A stretch of 64,000 bases of DNA from assembly GCF_003402535.2 (NCBI RefSeq), contig NZ_AP025170.1, positions 1,984,001 to 2,048,000 of the forward strand, in the 5' to 3' direction. Below are positions 55,155-63,785 of this stretch, one piece after another. Every line of letters begins with the position of its first letter. Positions within the stretch are counted from its first letter, which is position 1. The DNA is from Cupriavidus sp. P-10 (GTDB lineage: Bacteria > Pseudomonadota > Gammaproteobacteria > Burkholderiales > Burkholderiaceae). A program made the translations under genes and the position numbers. The notes under the pieces were generated by a model. That model was not told the DNA's origin. It saw nothing but the letters and a program-made list of their open reading frames with translations, and did no database searches.

Positions 55155-56075
55155 CTATGCCCCCTCCCCACCCCGCTCGCCGCCTGCCGCGGCACGCCGG
55201 AGGAGATTCATCGGGCCAAGCCTCTCGACCACCTGCATCTGCGCCGCATCCCGGACGAACAACGAGCCGGCAAACGCGAGGGCATTGAGCGAGATGCCTT
55301 CCACGCACTCCCTGGCTCTGCGCACCAGCAGCAGCCCGGCTGGCATGACCAGCAGGTTGTATGGCGCCGACTGAAGCCATGCGCCATCGACATGCAGCGT
55401 CCGCACGCCAACCGAGTCGAGCAAGGCGCGGTAGCGCTCGCAGGCCGTGCGCGCCAGCTCGTGCAGTGGCGCCGCAACCAGGTCCAGTGGGGTGAATGCG
55501 TGCGCAAAGGGAAGGCCCGGGACGGCGCGGATGGCGCCTGGGGCGCCGCTGATTCGCGCCGACTGCAGCAAGGAGTCGATCGGCAGCAACGGGCTGCCTT
55601 CGGCGAGAGGCAGCGGCACGAGCTGCAGATGTTTGTGGGCCTGGCTCGCTCCCGCGGCGGCCCCGCCGTTGTAGAAGCCCAGGCTCGGGAACTCCGCCAT
55701 GCAGGCAAGCAGCGCGGCAAAATCCGGGACGGTCAGTAGTGATTCCTGCGGTTCGAAGCAGCGGGTGACGATCAGCAGGTGATGCTCGATGACGTTGAAC
55801 TTGTTCAGCAGGGCCACATGGTCGTCGGAGATATCCGAGACAAACAGTTCAGCGTCATAGGGCAGGAACGGATTGCCGCCGGCATTGCGCGCCTTGCGCG
55901 CCTTGTCCTTGTTCCGCAGGCTCGACACCGCGCGCACCCGGAAGCGCACGCCGCCGTCCTCGATTACCGTCTGGATGGTTTCGATCGGACATAACGCCCC
56001 GCTCTGCAGGGCGTGCGCTGTCCGTTGGACGATAGCCGGCCGAAGCGTGCCGGGCTGAAGGTGTGGATGGTGCAT
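55155..56075 (-). CDS. ATP adenylyltransferase (Ap4A phosphorylase)
   Basis: A 306-residue member of the Apa2 branch of the HIT superfamily, which splits diadenosine tetraphosphate to ATP and ADP using phosphate. The nucleotidyl-histidine motif is His147-Lys-His149-Leu-Gln151 in SQAHKHLQLVPLP. Segments NPFLPYDAELFVSD and KFNVIEHHLLIVTRCFEPQ belong to the family. I start at the ATG before HHPHLQPG because GGGAG lies 11 bases upstream; a GTG 6 codons earlier is possible. Ap4A accumulates under stress, so it fits a stress-response neighbourhood. Confidence 0.9.
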   Translation of the reverse strand: MHHPHLQPGTLRPAIVQRTAHALQSGALCPIETIQTVIEDGGVRFRVRAVSSLRNKDKARKARNAGGNPFLPYDAELFVSDISDDHVALLNKFNVIEHHLLIVTRCFEPQESLLTVPDFAALLACMAEFPSLGFYNGGAAAGASQAHKHLQLVPLPLAEGSPLLPIDSLLQSARISGAPGAIRAVPGLPFAHAFTPLDLVAAPLHELARTACERYRALLDSVGVRTLHVDGAWLQSAPYNLLVMPAGLLLVRRARECVEGISLNALAFAGSLFVRDAAQMQVVERLGPMNLLRRAAAGGERGGEGA

Positions 56076-56142
56076 GTCCGCTGGCGCTCCCACTTCAGCA
56101 TAGCGCCGCCGGAGGCCCCGCTCAACTGGCGAGGCCCGCGCT

Positions 56143-56490
56143 TCAGGGATTCTCGAAGCCGTCGCTTGTAACCGTGCAAACCTTCGAGATCATGTATCCC
56201 ACGCCGGCAATTCGGTGCTGGTGGCGTGGCGCGAAGGCGTTCAGATGGGCGGTGATGCAACGGTCGATCGCCTGGCAAGCCGCGGCGTCATCGAACTCTG
56301 GCAGGAATGAAATCGAAATACCGGGTAGCTGGTAGTCGAGCAAGCGCGCCTCTGCCAGACGGGTGTAGAGATTGCCGTTGCGGAAATCCGCCGGGATGTC
56401 TTCCCATCCCGGCAGCAATTTAAGGGTGCTGCATTTCACGTCGTCTTCGGTAATGCTGTCCACGTCGGCGCGCGAGAGCGAATAAGTCAT
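56143..56490 (-). CDS. hypothetical protein, 115 residues
   Basis: An open frame of 115 codons that I do not recognise. AAGGA lies about 10 bases before the ATG (MTYSLSRADVDSITEDDVKC). The composition is ordinary for a small globular protein, with an acidic N-terminus and a C-terminal alpha-helix (AACQAIDRCITAHLNAFAPRHQHRI) ending in SKVCTVTSDGFENP. No signal or membrane span. It is upstream of the Ap4A phosphorylase gene on the same strand with 67 bases between, so co-transcription is likely. Confidence 0.6.
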   Translation of the reverse strand: MTYSLSRADVDSITEDDVKCSTLKLLPGWEDIPADFRNGNLYTRLAEARLLDYQLPGISISFLPEFDDAAACQAIDRCITAHLNAFAPRHQHRIAGVGYMISKVCTVTSDGFENP

Positions 56491-56932
56491 GCTGGCTACA
56501 TCCTTCCAAGAACATCGCGACACGAGACAATGCCGGCAACGCGGCCCGTCTGGACCTGCGTCAGTTTCGTCATGCCTACGTTGAGTAGCCTAACGGCGCC
56601 AGGGGGCTAACCGCCATGCAAAGGATGCCAACGACTTTGCATTACATGCCACCGTCTCGATCGATGGCCCATGAAGCACCCGGGACGCGCGAGCCGGCGC
56701 CCAAACTCGGCGGGGCCGATTGGGCAAACTAAAATGCCTGAAGAGGGTGGGTATCGGCTGTCCGTTGAGGATCAACGTCTTACGTCCGCCGCACTCACAT
56801 ACTAAAACGCCATTGGAAGGGCCAGCGTCGGCGTCGCTCGGGCGATGAATGATCCGCAAGAGGGGATGGGGAAGGAACCTCTTCATCGGGATGGGAGCGA
56901 GGAAGCGCTATCTATTCATCATTGGAGAGAAC
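56491..56932. other. intergenic region upstream of the hybrid sensor gene
   Basis: This 442-base stretch separates divergent genes. No coding region is convincing. A perfect dyad CGTTGA-GGA-TCAACG lies at 56763-56777, about 160 bases before the sensor gene's GTG, and could be an operator. The frame of the sensor gene is open back to 56849, but the ribosome site is further downstream. Confidence 0.4.
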
Positions 56933-59900
56933 GTGATCTATCCTGCCACCGCGGCCAACGAAGCGACGTCGAAAGCCTTTCCGTTAGTGGGCATCGGCGC
57001 CTCGGCAGGCGGACTTGAGGCGATATCGGAACTGCTCGCCGAGATACCCGCTGGCAGCGGCATGGCATTTCTGGTCGTCCAGCATCTGGATCCCACCCGG
57101 CCCAGCCTGCTCCCGGAAATCCTGGCCAAGCGCGCATCCATGCCGGTGCTGGAAGGCGCCGAAGGGATGGAAGTGGAAGCCGACCATGTATATGTCATTC
57201 CTGCGAACGCAAGCATGTCGGTTGCGCAGCGCAGCATCCGCCTGCGCGCGCGTGAGGCATCAGTGCCACCGATGCCCATCGACGACCTGCTGAGCTCACT
57301 CGCGGATGACCAGGGTCCCAATGCCATTGGCGTGATCCTTTCTGGCAGCGGCTCCGATGGCGCGCTGGGGCTCCAGGCTATCCAGCGCGAAGGCGGCATC
57401 ACTTTCGCCCAGGACGAAGCGTCGGCGCTCTTCAACAGCATGCCACGCGCAGCGATCAGCCTCGGCTGCGTCGATCGCGTGCTTACGCCACGCGATATTG
57501 GCAAAGAGATGATGTTGATCGGGCGGCATCCGCATCTGCGGGCGTCTGCGGACAAGGCGCCAGACGCTCCGACCGCTCCCAACGGCAGCCTGCGCCCGAT
57601 ATTCCGCCTGCTTCGAAATACCTGCAACGTCGATTTCAGCCGATATAAGCCCGGCACCATCCAGCGCAGGCTGACGCGCCGCATGGCATTGCGGCAACTC
57701 ATGTCCGTGGAAGACTACATCTCGGTGCTCGAGTCCGATCCAGCCGAAACCCTGGCGCTCGGACGAGACCTGCTCATCCGGGTAACCGAGTTCTTCCGCG
57801 ATCCGGAAACATTCGAAGCCCTGATGCAGACCGTGTTTCCCCGGCTCGTGGCTGCCAACGAGCCTGAAGGCTCGCTCAGGATCTGGGTGCCCGGATGCTC
57901 AACAGGCGAGGAAGTCTATTCGATTGCGATTTGTCTGCTGGAGTATCTGGGTGAGCGGTGGGCGACCATGCCGATTCAGCTTTTCGGTACTGACATCAGC
58001 GGGGAGGCGCTTGAGACCGCGCGTGCCGGCAGGTACATCGAAAACATCGCGCGAAACGTGTCGTCCGAGCGTCTGGCGCGATTCTTTGTGCGCGACGGCG
58101 AGTATTACTGTGTCGACAAATCGGTGAGAGAGGTCTGCACGTTCTCGCGTCATGACTTGCTGAGCGATCCGCCATTCTCGCGGATGGACCTGGTGAGCTG
58201 CCGCAACCTGCTGATCTACCTGAGTGCGCCAGCGCAACGAAGCGTGATGCCACTCTTTCACTACGCGCTGAAGCCGGAAGGCGTGCTGATGCTGGGTCCT
58301 TCCGAAACGGTGGGCTCTTTCTCTGACCTCTTTGGCACCATCGAGAACCAACGCAGCAAACTGTACAGCAAGAAACCCTGGCTGCGGCCGCCTGCGGAGG
58401 TGCGCCTGCCGTCAACGCAGGTCCGGTCGTCCCAGACACGTCCGGCGAACGTGTCCGACAGCCGAGCCAGGCCGGACGGCGTGTCGCCGCTTCGCGCCGA
58501 AGTCGATCGCATCACGCTTGCGCGGTTTGCGCCCGCCTCGGTGCTTTGCGATGACGATCTGAATATCATCGAATATAGCGGCGATACCTCGGCCTACCTG
58601 GTCAACCCCAGCGGCCCACCCGCCAGCAACCTCCAGCGACTTGCACGGCCCGAAGTTTTCCTGGCCATCAGCGAGGCAATCAGGCAGGTGCACCAGGAAG
58701 GCCTGGCGGTACGCAAGACCGGCTTGCGGCTCGGCGCTGGCGGGTCAACCGTCGCGAGCCTCGAAGTGCAACCCGTCCAGGCCACCGGCGTTGATGGGCG
58801 CTGGTTCCTGGTCTTCTTCGAGAGCACGGCGCAAGGGGACGGCGTAGCGGCAGACAGGCAGCAGACACTCATCACGCTACTGTTGCAGACGTTGAGGCAA
58901 CGGCTGGGGCGCAAGGCTACCGCCCTTGGGGCCGACTCCAGAGATGAGGAGATCGCACGACTGAACGCCGAACTGAGCGCCATGCGCGTGCAGATTCGAA
59001 CCATGCTCGAAGAACATGAAAGCGCGCGCGAAGAGCTTAAGTCCAGCGAAGAGGAGTTGCTCTCGAGCAACGAGGAATTCCAGAGCACCAACGAAGAGCT
59101 GGAAACGGCCAAGGAAGAACTCCAGTCGCTGAACGAGGAGCTGTCGACCACCAACGACGAGTTGCGCTATCGGAATCATGAACTCAAGACCCTGCACGAC
59201 GAGGTGGTCCGCGCGCGCGACTATGCCGACGCGATCATCAACACCATGTCCGAGCCGCTACTCGTGCTGGAACCCGATCTGCGTGTGACTCGGGCCAATC
59301 GCGCTTTCTACCACACCTTCCAGACCATCGCCGACGATACCATCGGCACTTCCCTTTACACGCTGGGTAACGGACAGTGGAATATCCCCAGCCTGCGCGA
59401 GCTGCTCGAGAAGCTGCTGCCCGAGCGGATTGTCGTACGGGATTTTCAGATCACCCATGATTTCCCGCGCATTGGGACGCGCACAATGCGCCTGAACGCC
59501 GCACGGGTTCGCGGGCGCGCGCATGAACTGATCCTGCTGACCATCGAGGACATTACCCAGCATCAGCTCGCGGTGGAACGACTCGAGACCGCCGATCACC
59601 AGAAGGACGAGTTTCTTGCGATGCTGGCTCACGAACTGCGCAATCCGCTGGCGGCAATCGGCAATGGTCTCGAGATCTGGGGGCGTGACAATGTTGACCC
59701 GCAGACACAACGGCGGGCGCGGGCGGCGGCCAGGCGCCAGCTGGATCACGAGATCGGCCTGGTCGATGACCTGCTGGATGTTTCCCGCATAACGCACGGC
59801 ATCATCAAGCTCAATCCAAAGCCCCTCGATCTGGCCGAGATTGTGCAACACGTCGTTGACACGATGCGCGCGGAAATAGACGCGCATCGGCACCAGCTGG

Positions 59901-60730
59901 TACTTTCCCTGCCCCCGTCAATGGCCCTTGTGATCGAAGGCGATGCCATACGGGTCGAGCAGATTGTGACCAATCTGCTGGGCAACGCCATCAAGTACAC
60001 GCCACCTGGCGGCCTCATCAAGGTCTCGGTCGAACACGATGGCGACAACGCGGTGCTGACGGTTGCCGACAACGGCATCGGCATGACAGCGGACTTCCTG
60101 CCCACCATCTTTACCATCTTCGTGCAGGGAGATTCGTCGCTGGACCGCAAGTCTGCGGGTCTGGGGCTGGGTCTGGCACTGGTACACCAACTGGTTCAGT
60201 TGCATCATGGGACCGTGCAGGCTTCGAGCGATGGCCCTGGCCGGGGCAGCACGTTCGTGGTCCGGCTTCCGATGCTATCGCAAGCGATTACGCAGCAAGG
60301 CGCCCCAACGGGTGTGGAACCGGTCGTTCCCCAGGCCGCGCCGAAGCGGATTCTCGTGGTGGACGACAACTCCGATGCGGCCGACAGCACAGCGATGTTA
60401 TTAAGGCTCGACGGACACGAGGTCGAGGTCGCCGGCGATGGTCCATCGGCCTTGCAAGGCGCAGCGCAATTCCGGCCGGACGTCATCCTGCTCGACATCG
60501 GGCTACCGGAGATGGACGGCTACGAAGTAGCCCGGAGGCTACGCACGATGCCGGATTTCGCCAATACGATGCTGATCGCGCTTAGCGGATACGCCGGGCA
60601 AGAATATCTTGACCGTGCAAGACAGGCAGGTTTCGACCACCACCTGGTTAAACCTGCGGACCTCGCCCGGTTGAACCAGTTGATCTCATCCGCCGCCACG
60701 TCTCAACATCGAGTGGACAACGCGTCGTAG
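56933..60730 (+). CDS. CheB-CheR-PAS-histidine kinase-receiver hybrid protein
   Basis: A 1265-residue multidomain signalling protein. Order: CheB methylesterase (residues about 17-190; triad Ser24, His51, Asp142), CheR methyltransferase (about 220-480; VTEFFRDP and SAM site GCSTGEEVYS), a PAS-like region (about 525-630), a heptad coiled coil (about 670-760; repeats of EELxSxNEE), a second PAS (about 765-880), HisKA with phospho-His900 (MLAHELRNP), HATPase (NLLGNAIKYTP, DNGIGM, GLGLGL), and a receiver with Asp1188 (DVILLDIGLPEMDG). GGAGAG is 5 bases before the GTG used. All catalytic residues are present. No chemoreceptor, CheA or output gene is near. It probably acts as an integrated sensor whose methylation target is unknown. 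Confidence 0.92.
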   Translation: MIYPATAANEATSKAFPLVGIGASAGGLEAISELLAEIPAGSGMAFLVVQHLDPTRPSLLPEILAKRASMPVLEGAEGMEVEADHVYVIPANASMSVAQRSIRLRAREASVPPMPIDDLLSSLADDQGPNAIGVILSGSGSDGALGLQAIQREGGITFAQDEASALFNSMPRAAISLGCVDRVLTPRDIGKEMMLIGRHPHLRASADKAPDAPTAPNGSLRPIFRLLRNTCNVDFSRYKPGTIQRRLTRRMALRQLMSVEDYISVLESDPAETLALGRDLLIRVTEFFRDPETFEALMQTVFPRLVAANEPEGSLRIWVPGCSTGEEVYSIAICLLEYLGERWATMPIQLFGTDISGEALETARAGRYIENIARNVSSERLARFFVRDGEYYCVDKSVREVCTFSRHDLLSDPPFSRMDLVSCRNLLIYLSAPAQRSVMPLFHYALKPEGVLMLGPSETVGSFSDLFGTIENQRSKLYSKKPWLRPPAEVRLPSTQVRSSQTRPANVSDSRARPDGVSPLRAEVDRITLARFAPASVLCDDDLNIIEYSGDTSAYLVNPSGPPASNLQRLARPEVFLAISEAIRQVHQEGLAVRKTGLRLGAGGSTVASLEVQPVQATGVDGRWFLVFFESTAQGDGVAADRQQTLITLLLQTLRQRLGRKATALGADSRDEEIARLNAELSAMRVQIRTMLEEHESAREELKSSEEELLSSNEEFQSTNEELETAKEELQSLNEELSTTNDELRYRNHELKTLHDEVVRARDYADAIINTMSEPLLVLEPDLRVTRANRAFYHTFQTIADDTIGTSLYTLGNGQWNIPSLRELLEKLLPERIVVRDFQITHDFPRIGTRTMRLNAARVRGRAHELILLTIEDITQHQLAVERLETADHQKDEFLAMLAHELRNPLAAIGNGLEIWGRDNVDPQTQRRARAAARRQLDHEIGLVDDLLDVSRITHGIIKLNPKPLDLAEIVQHVVDTMRAEIDAHRHQLVLSLPPSMALVIEGDAIRVEQIVTNLLGNAIKYTPPGGLIKVSVEHDGDNAVLTVADNGIGMTADFLPTIFTIFVQGDSSLDRKSAGLGLGLALVHQLVQLHHGTVQASSDGPGRGSTFVVRLPMLSQAITQQGAPTGVEPVVPQAAPKRILVVDDNSDAADSTAMLLRLDGHEVEVAGDGPSALQGAAQFRPDVILLDIGLPEMDGYEVARRLRTMPDFANTMLIALSGYAGQEYLDRARQAGFDHHLVKPADLARLNQLISSAATSQHRVDNAS

Positions 60731-60866
60731 CAACAAGAGGGACTTCACCTGCCCAGCGACGGGCGCCGGCGAAACAGTGATTCCGGCCCGCCGGCCGACG
60801 TTCATTCCCTGCTTGACGCCCGCAGGCGGTAACATGAGCACCCCGCCCTCAATTGGAAGTACCGCG

Positions 60867-61331
60867 ATGCAAGTACTGGTTGACGCAGACGCCTGCCCGG
60901 TTGTCGTCAAGGATATGTTGTATCGGGCCGCGCAACGTGTCGAAGTGTGCGTCACGCTGGTTGCGAACCAGTATATGCGCACGCCGCCTTCCCGCTTTAT
61001 CAAGTCACTGCAAGTCCCGGCTGGGTTCGACGTCGCCGATGACCGTATCCTCGAGCTGGTTGGCAGCGGTGACCTCGTCATTACGGCGGACATAGCTCTT
61101 GCCGCCGCTGCCCTGGACAAGGGCGCCCATGTGCTCGACCCACGAGGAAGCTGGTTTAGTCGTGAGAATATCCAGGAGCGCGTGACGATGCGCGAAGTGA
61201 TGGACCAGCTCCGCGCCTCGGGCATCGATACCGGCGGACCGGCGCCGTATGCCCCACAGGACAGCAAGGCGTTCGCTGGCCAGCTGGACCGTTTCCTTGC
61301 ACGCCATGTGCCACCAGGTGCCGTCCCCTGA
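60867..61331 (+). CDS. YaiI/YqxD family protein (DUF188)
   Basis: A 154-residue protein of the DUF188/YaiI family with a PIN-like putative nuclease fold. It opens VLVDADACPVVVKDMLYRAAQR and has PPSRFIKSLQVPAGFDVADDRI, GDLVITADIALAAAALDKGAHVLDPRG, MREVMDQLRASGIDTGGP. Asp residues in DADACP and TADIALA could hold metal. I start at the ATG giving MQVLVDADACP, because GGAAG lies about 8 bases upstream; two in-frame ATGs upstream would add 11 or 30 residues. No function is known for the family. Confidence 0.88.
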   Translation: MQVLVDADACPVVVKDMLYRAAQRVEVCVTLVANQYMRTPPSRFIKSLQVPAGFDVADDRILELVGSGDLVITADIALAAAALDKGAHVLDPRGSWFSRENIQERVTMREVMDQLRASGIDTGGPAPYAPQDSKAFAGQLDRFLARHVPPGAVP

Positions 61332-61403
61332 GGCGTGCCAGCCACGGCAACGCAAAACTTCGCGTCAATAGATCGCGCACTGGCAGTCACGGGGTAAGGC
61401 CAA

Positions 61404-61859
61404 TCAGCCTTTCGCCGCCAGCACGGACTCGGGGGCGCGGCGGAAGCTGATGGCGAGCCGGTTATAGGCGTTCATCAGGCCAATAGCCATCGTGAGGTCG
61501 GCGAGTTCCTTCTCGTTGAACGCCGCCGATGCGGCGTTGAAGTCCTCGTCTGGCACGTGGGTGTCCGCCACCCGGGTGACCGACTCGGTCCATGCCAGTG
61601 CAGCCTGTTCGCGGCTGCTGAACAACGGCCCCGCTTCACGCCACGCTTGCACGAGCGCCAGCTTCCCGGGCGTAATGCCCTTCTTGATCAGGTCACGGGT
61701 ATGCATGTCCAGGCAATAGGCGCACCCATTGATCTGGCTCACGCGCAGATAGACCAGTTCGACGAGGACGTCTTCGAGGCCCGATTGCATGACATAGCCG
61801 TAGACCCCGCCAAATGCCTTCACACCGCCAGGCGATGCCTTGGTGTAATCCAGTCTCAT
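61404..61859 (-). CDS. AhpD-like / carboxymuconolactone decarboxylase family protein
   Basis: A 151-residue helical protein of the AhpD/CMD family. The redox pair is Cys46-Ala-Tyr-Cys49 in INGCAYCLDMHTRD, with His53 nearby, the arrangement of peroxidase-related alkylhydroperoxidase D proteins. Family segment GLEDVLVELVYLRVSQING precedes it. It should be cytoplasmic. It is the second gene of a leftward pair with the cupin gene (9 bases), divergent from the MocR-type regulator that probably controls both. Confidence 0.9.
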   Translation of the reverse strand: MRLDYTKASPGGVKAFGGVYGYVMQSGLEDVLVELVYLRVSQINGCAYCLDMHTRDLIKKGITPGKLALVQAWREAGPLFSSREQAALAWTESVTRVADTHVPDEDFNAASAAFNEKELADLTMAIGLMNAYNRLAISFRRAPESVLAAKG

Positions 61860-61868
61860 TTCAAACTC

Positions 61869-62285
61869 CTACTTGTCGTTGATGGTCAGTTCCTTGTCGT
61901 CTGAATCGACGACAAACACGGCGAGCAGTTTTGCCGGCCTGGTCTTGCTCGCATTGCGGCTCACCGGATGGCGTGAGCCCGGCTCTTCGAAGAAGCTTTC
62001 ACCCGCCCTGTACACGCGTTCCGGCTCGTCGTTCACCTTGCTGGCGACGCTGCCAGAGACGACGTATGCGTAGATGAATGACGACCTGGCATGGGTATGA
62101 GGATGCGAAGCGCCTCCGGGCGGATAGAGGACCTCCACGGCGATGAGCGACTTGCCCGGGATATTGGGAATCGCCCGGGAGAAATTCGGCTTGACCGTAT
62201 CGCCGACGGTGTGAGCAGCGGCAGCCCCGGCAAAGGCCATGCTCGTAGCCGCCACGAGCGCGAGAAGAATGCGTTGAAGTTTCAT
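61869..62285 (-). CDS. secreted cupin-domain protein
   Basis: A 138-residue cupin with a Sec signal peptide (residues 1-25, ending GAAAA-HTV), so periplasmic. The cupin motif is GASHPHTHARSSFIYAYVVSG with HxH metal ligands and Glu/His in FFEEPGSRHPVSRNAS. AGGAGG lies 5 bases before the ATG. It is coupled to the AhpD-like gene. Relatives are stress- or detoxification-linked, without a defined reaction. Confidence 0.88.
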   Translation of the reverse strand: MKLQRILLALVAATSMAFAGAAAAHTVGDTVKPNFSRAIPNIPGKSLIAVEVLYPPGGASHPHTHARSSFIYAYVVSGSVASKVNDEPERVYRAGESFFEEPGSRHPVSRNASKTRPAKLLAVFVVDSDDKELTINDK

Positions 62286-62323
62286 GTTTACCTCCTGGGA
62301 GACTAGAATCATCCTCTCCCGCA

Positions 62324-62341
62324 GGTTCATAAAAAAGAACC
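62324..62341. promoter_or_regulatory. candidate MocR operator in the divergent promoter
   Basis: In the 87-base gap between the cupin gene and the MocR-type regulator gene, GGTTC (62324-62328) and GAACC (62337-62341) form an inverted repeat around an A-rich 8-base spacer. Its central place makes it a likely binding site for the regulator. Confidence 0.45.
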
Positions 62342-62372
62342 AAAAATCCAAATTCTTTATGCACCAGACGCT

Positions 62373-63785
62373 ATGAGAACCCTGGCCCTGAAGCTTGACC
62401 GTGCATCCAGGACTTCGCTGGCGGAGCAGATTCGGCTTGGCATCACGGGTGCCATTGAGAAGGGGGTACTCGTTCCCGGTGCCAGACTGCCCTCCTGGGT
62501 GGATCTAGCAGCACAGCTTGGGGTGGCTCGAGGCACCGTCAAGACTGCGTATGATCGGCTGACCGATGCACAACTGGTGGTTTCATCCCGCGCTGGCGGA
62601 ACCAGAGTCTCTGAGCATGCTGCCGTGGCGAGCCCAATCACGGAACGTGCGCGTTCCATCGAGTCCGATCTGCGATCCGAGCTGTACCAGCATTTCCTGC
62701 CCGGCCCCGCCGTCTTTCAAATGGGCGTGCCGGCATCGGACTGCTTCCCGGCGACATTGTTCTCGCGGCTGCGAGCCCGTGCGGCACGCGATGAAGTCGA
62801 AGCGCCTGCAGCGTATCCAGACCCGAGAGGCGAACATGAACTCCGTCGAGAGATCGCAGCGCACCTGGCCCTGGCACGCGGCATTGAATGCCAGCCCTCG
62901 CAGGTTTTCATTACGGCGGGATGTTCGGGGGCGCTCGGTGTGGCGCTGCGAGTGATTCAGGCCGAAGGCCTGAAGGCATGGGTCGAGAACCCGGGTTTTC
63001 TCCCCAGCCGCAGGGCATTGGAGATTTCCCGGCTCACGACGGTGCCCATTCCGGTAGACGAAGACGGCATGGATGTCGGCTACGGCGAAGTGCTTGCACC
63101 GGATGCCGCCGTGGCTTTGGTCACCGCAGGACAACAGGCGCCGCTGGGTCCGACCTTGTCGCTCGCGCGTCGAGTGCAAATCCTCGAATGGGCCACACGC
63201 ACGGGTGCCTGGATCATCGAAGATGATTACCTGGGTGAACTCCAACTGACACGCCGCGCGGCTCCCGCACTGGCGTCGCTCGATCGTGCGGGGCGGGTGA
63301 TCCATATCGGGTCGTTCAGCAAGACGATCAGTCCGACGCTGCGGCTTGGATTTGCCGTGGTGCCGCCCGGCCTGTTAGCCAGGTTCGATGAAGCCGTGGC
63401 GTGCCTGGCTTCGGCACCCGGACCTGCAGTGCAAATGGCGACTGCCGAGTTCATGCGGGATGGACACTATATTCGACACCTGCGTCGCATGAAACGCATT
63501 TACGCGGGCCGCAGCCAGGCACTGCTGGCCGCGGTGAGATCCAGGGGATTCCACGCCTACGCGGCGGGGCTTGCCGTGGTGGCAAGGCTTCCCGATGGCG
63601 CCGACGACAAGAGGATCGCGCGGGAAGCCTACGCCTACGGGCTTGCGCCCGCCCCATTGTCGGGGTGGTATTGCTCGGCGGCTACGCAGCGATCGGGACT
63701 ACTCCTCGGTGTTGCGACAGCGATCGAACATCAGCTGCCGGCCGCCTGTGATCGCTTGCAACACCTGGTCAGGAAATTCTCCTAG
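62373..63785 (+). CDS. MocR/PdxR-type GntR regulator with aminotransferase-like domain
   Basis: A 470-residue regulator. Residues about 8-80 are a GntR winged helix (SLAEQIRLGITGAIEKGVLVPGARLPS; DLAAQLGVARGTVKTAYDRL). Residues about 110-470 are a fold-type-I aminotransferase domain: YPDPRGEHELRREIAAHL, VENPGFLPSRRAL, EDDYLGEL, and SFSKTISPTLRLGF with PLP lysine Lys317. Such proteins sense PLP or amino compounds. It is divergent from the cupin and AhpD-like genes. Confidence 0.92.
   Translation: MRTLALKLDRASRTSLAEQIRLGITGAIEKGVLVPGARLPSWVDLAAQLGVARGTVKTAYDRLTDAQLVVSSRAGGTRVSEHAAVASPITERARSIESDLRSELYQHFLPGPAVFQMGVPASDCFPATLFSRLRARAARDEVEAPAAYPDPRGEHELRREIAAHLALARGIECQPSQVFITAGCSGALGVALRVIQAEGLKAWVENPGFLPSRRALEISRLTTVPIPVDEDGMDVGYGEVLAPDAAVALVTAGQQAPLGPTLSLARRVQILEWATRTGAWIIEDDYLGELQLTRRAAPALASLDRAGRVIHIGSFSKTISPTLRLGFAVVPPGLLARFDEAVACLASAPGPAVQMATAEFMRDGHYIRHLRRMKRIYAGRSQALLAAVRSRGFHAYAAGLAVVARLPDGADDKRIAREAYAYGLAPAPLSGWYCSAATQRSGLLLGVATAIEHQLPAACDRLQHLVRKFS

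Noticed and set aside
56590..56886. A 98-codon minus-strand frame upstream of the hybrid sensor gene
   Set aside because: No homology features or ribosome site, and it crosses the likely promoter of the sensor gene.
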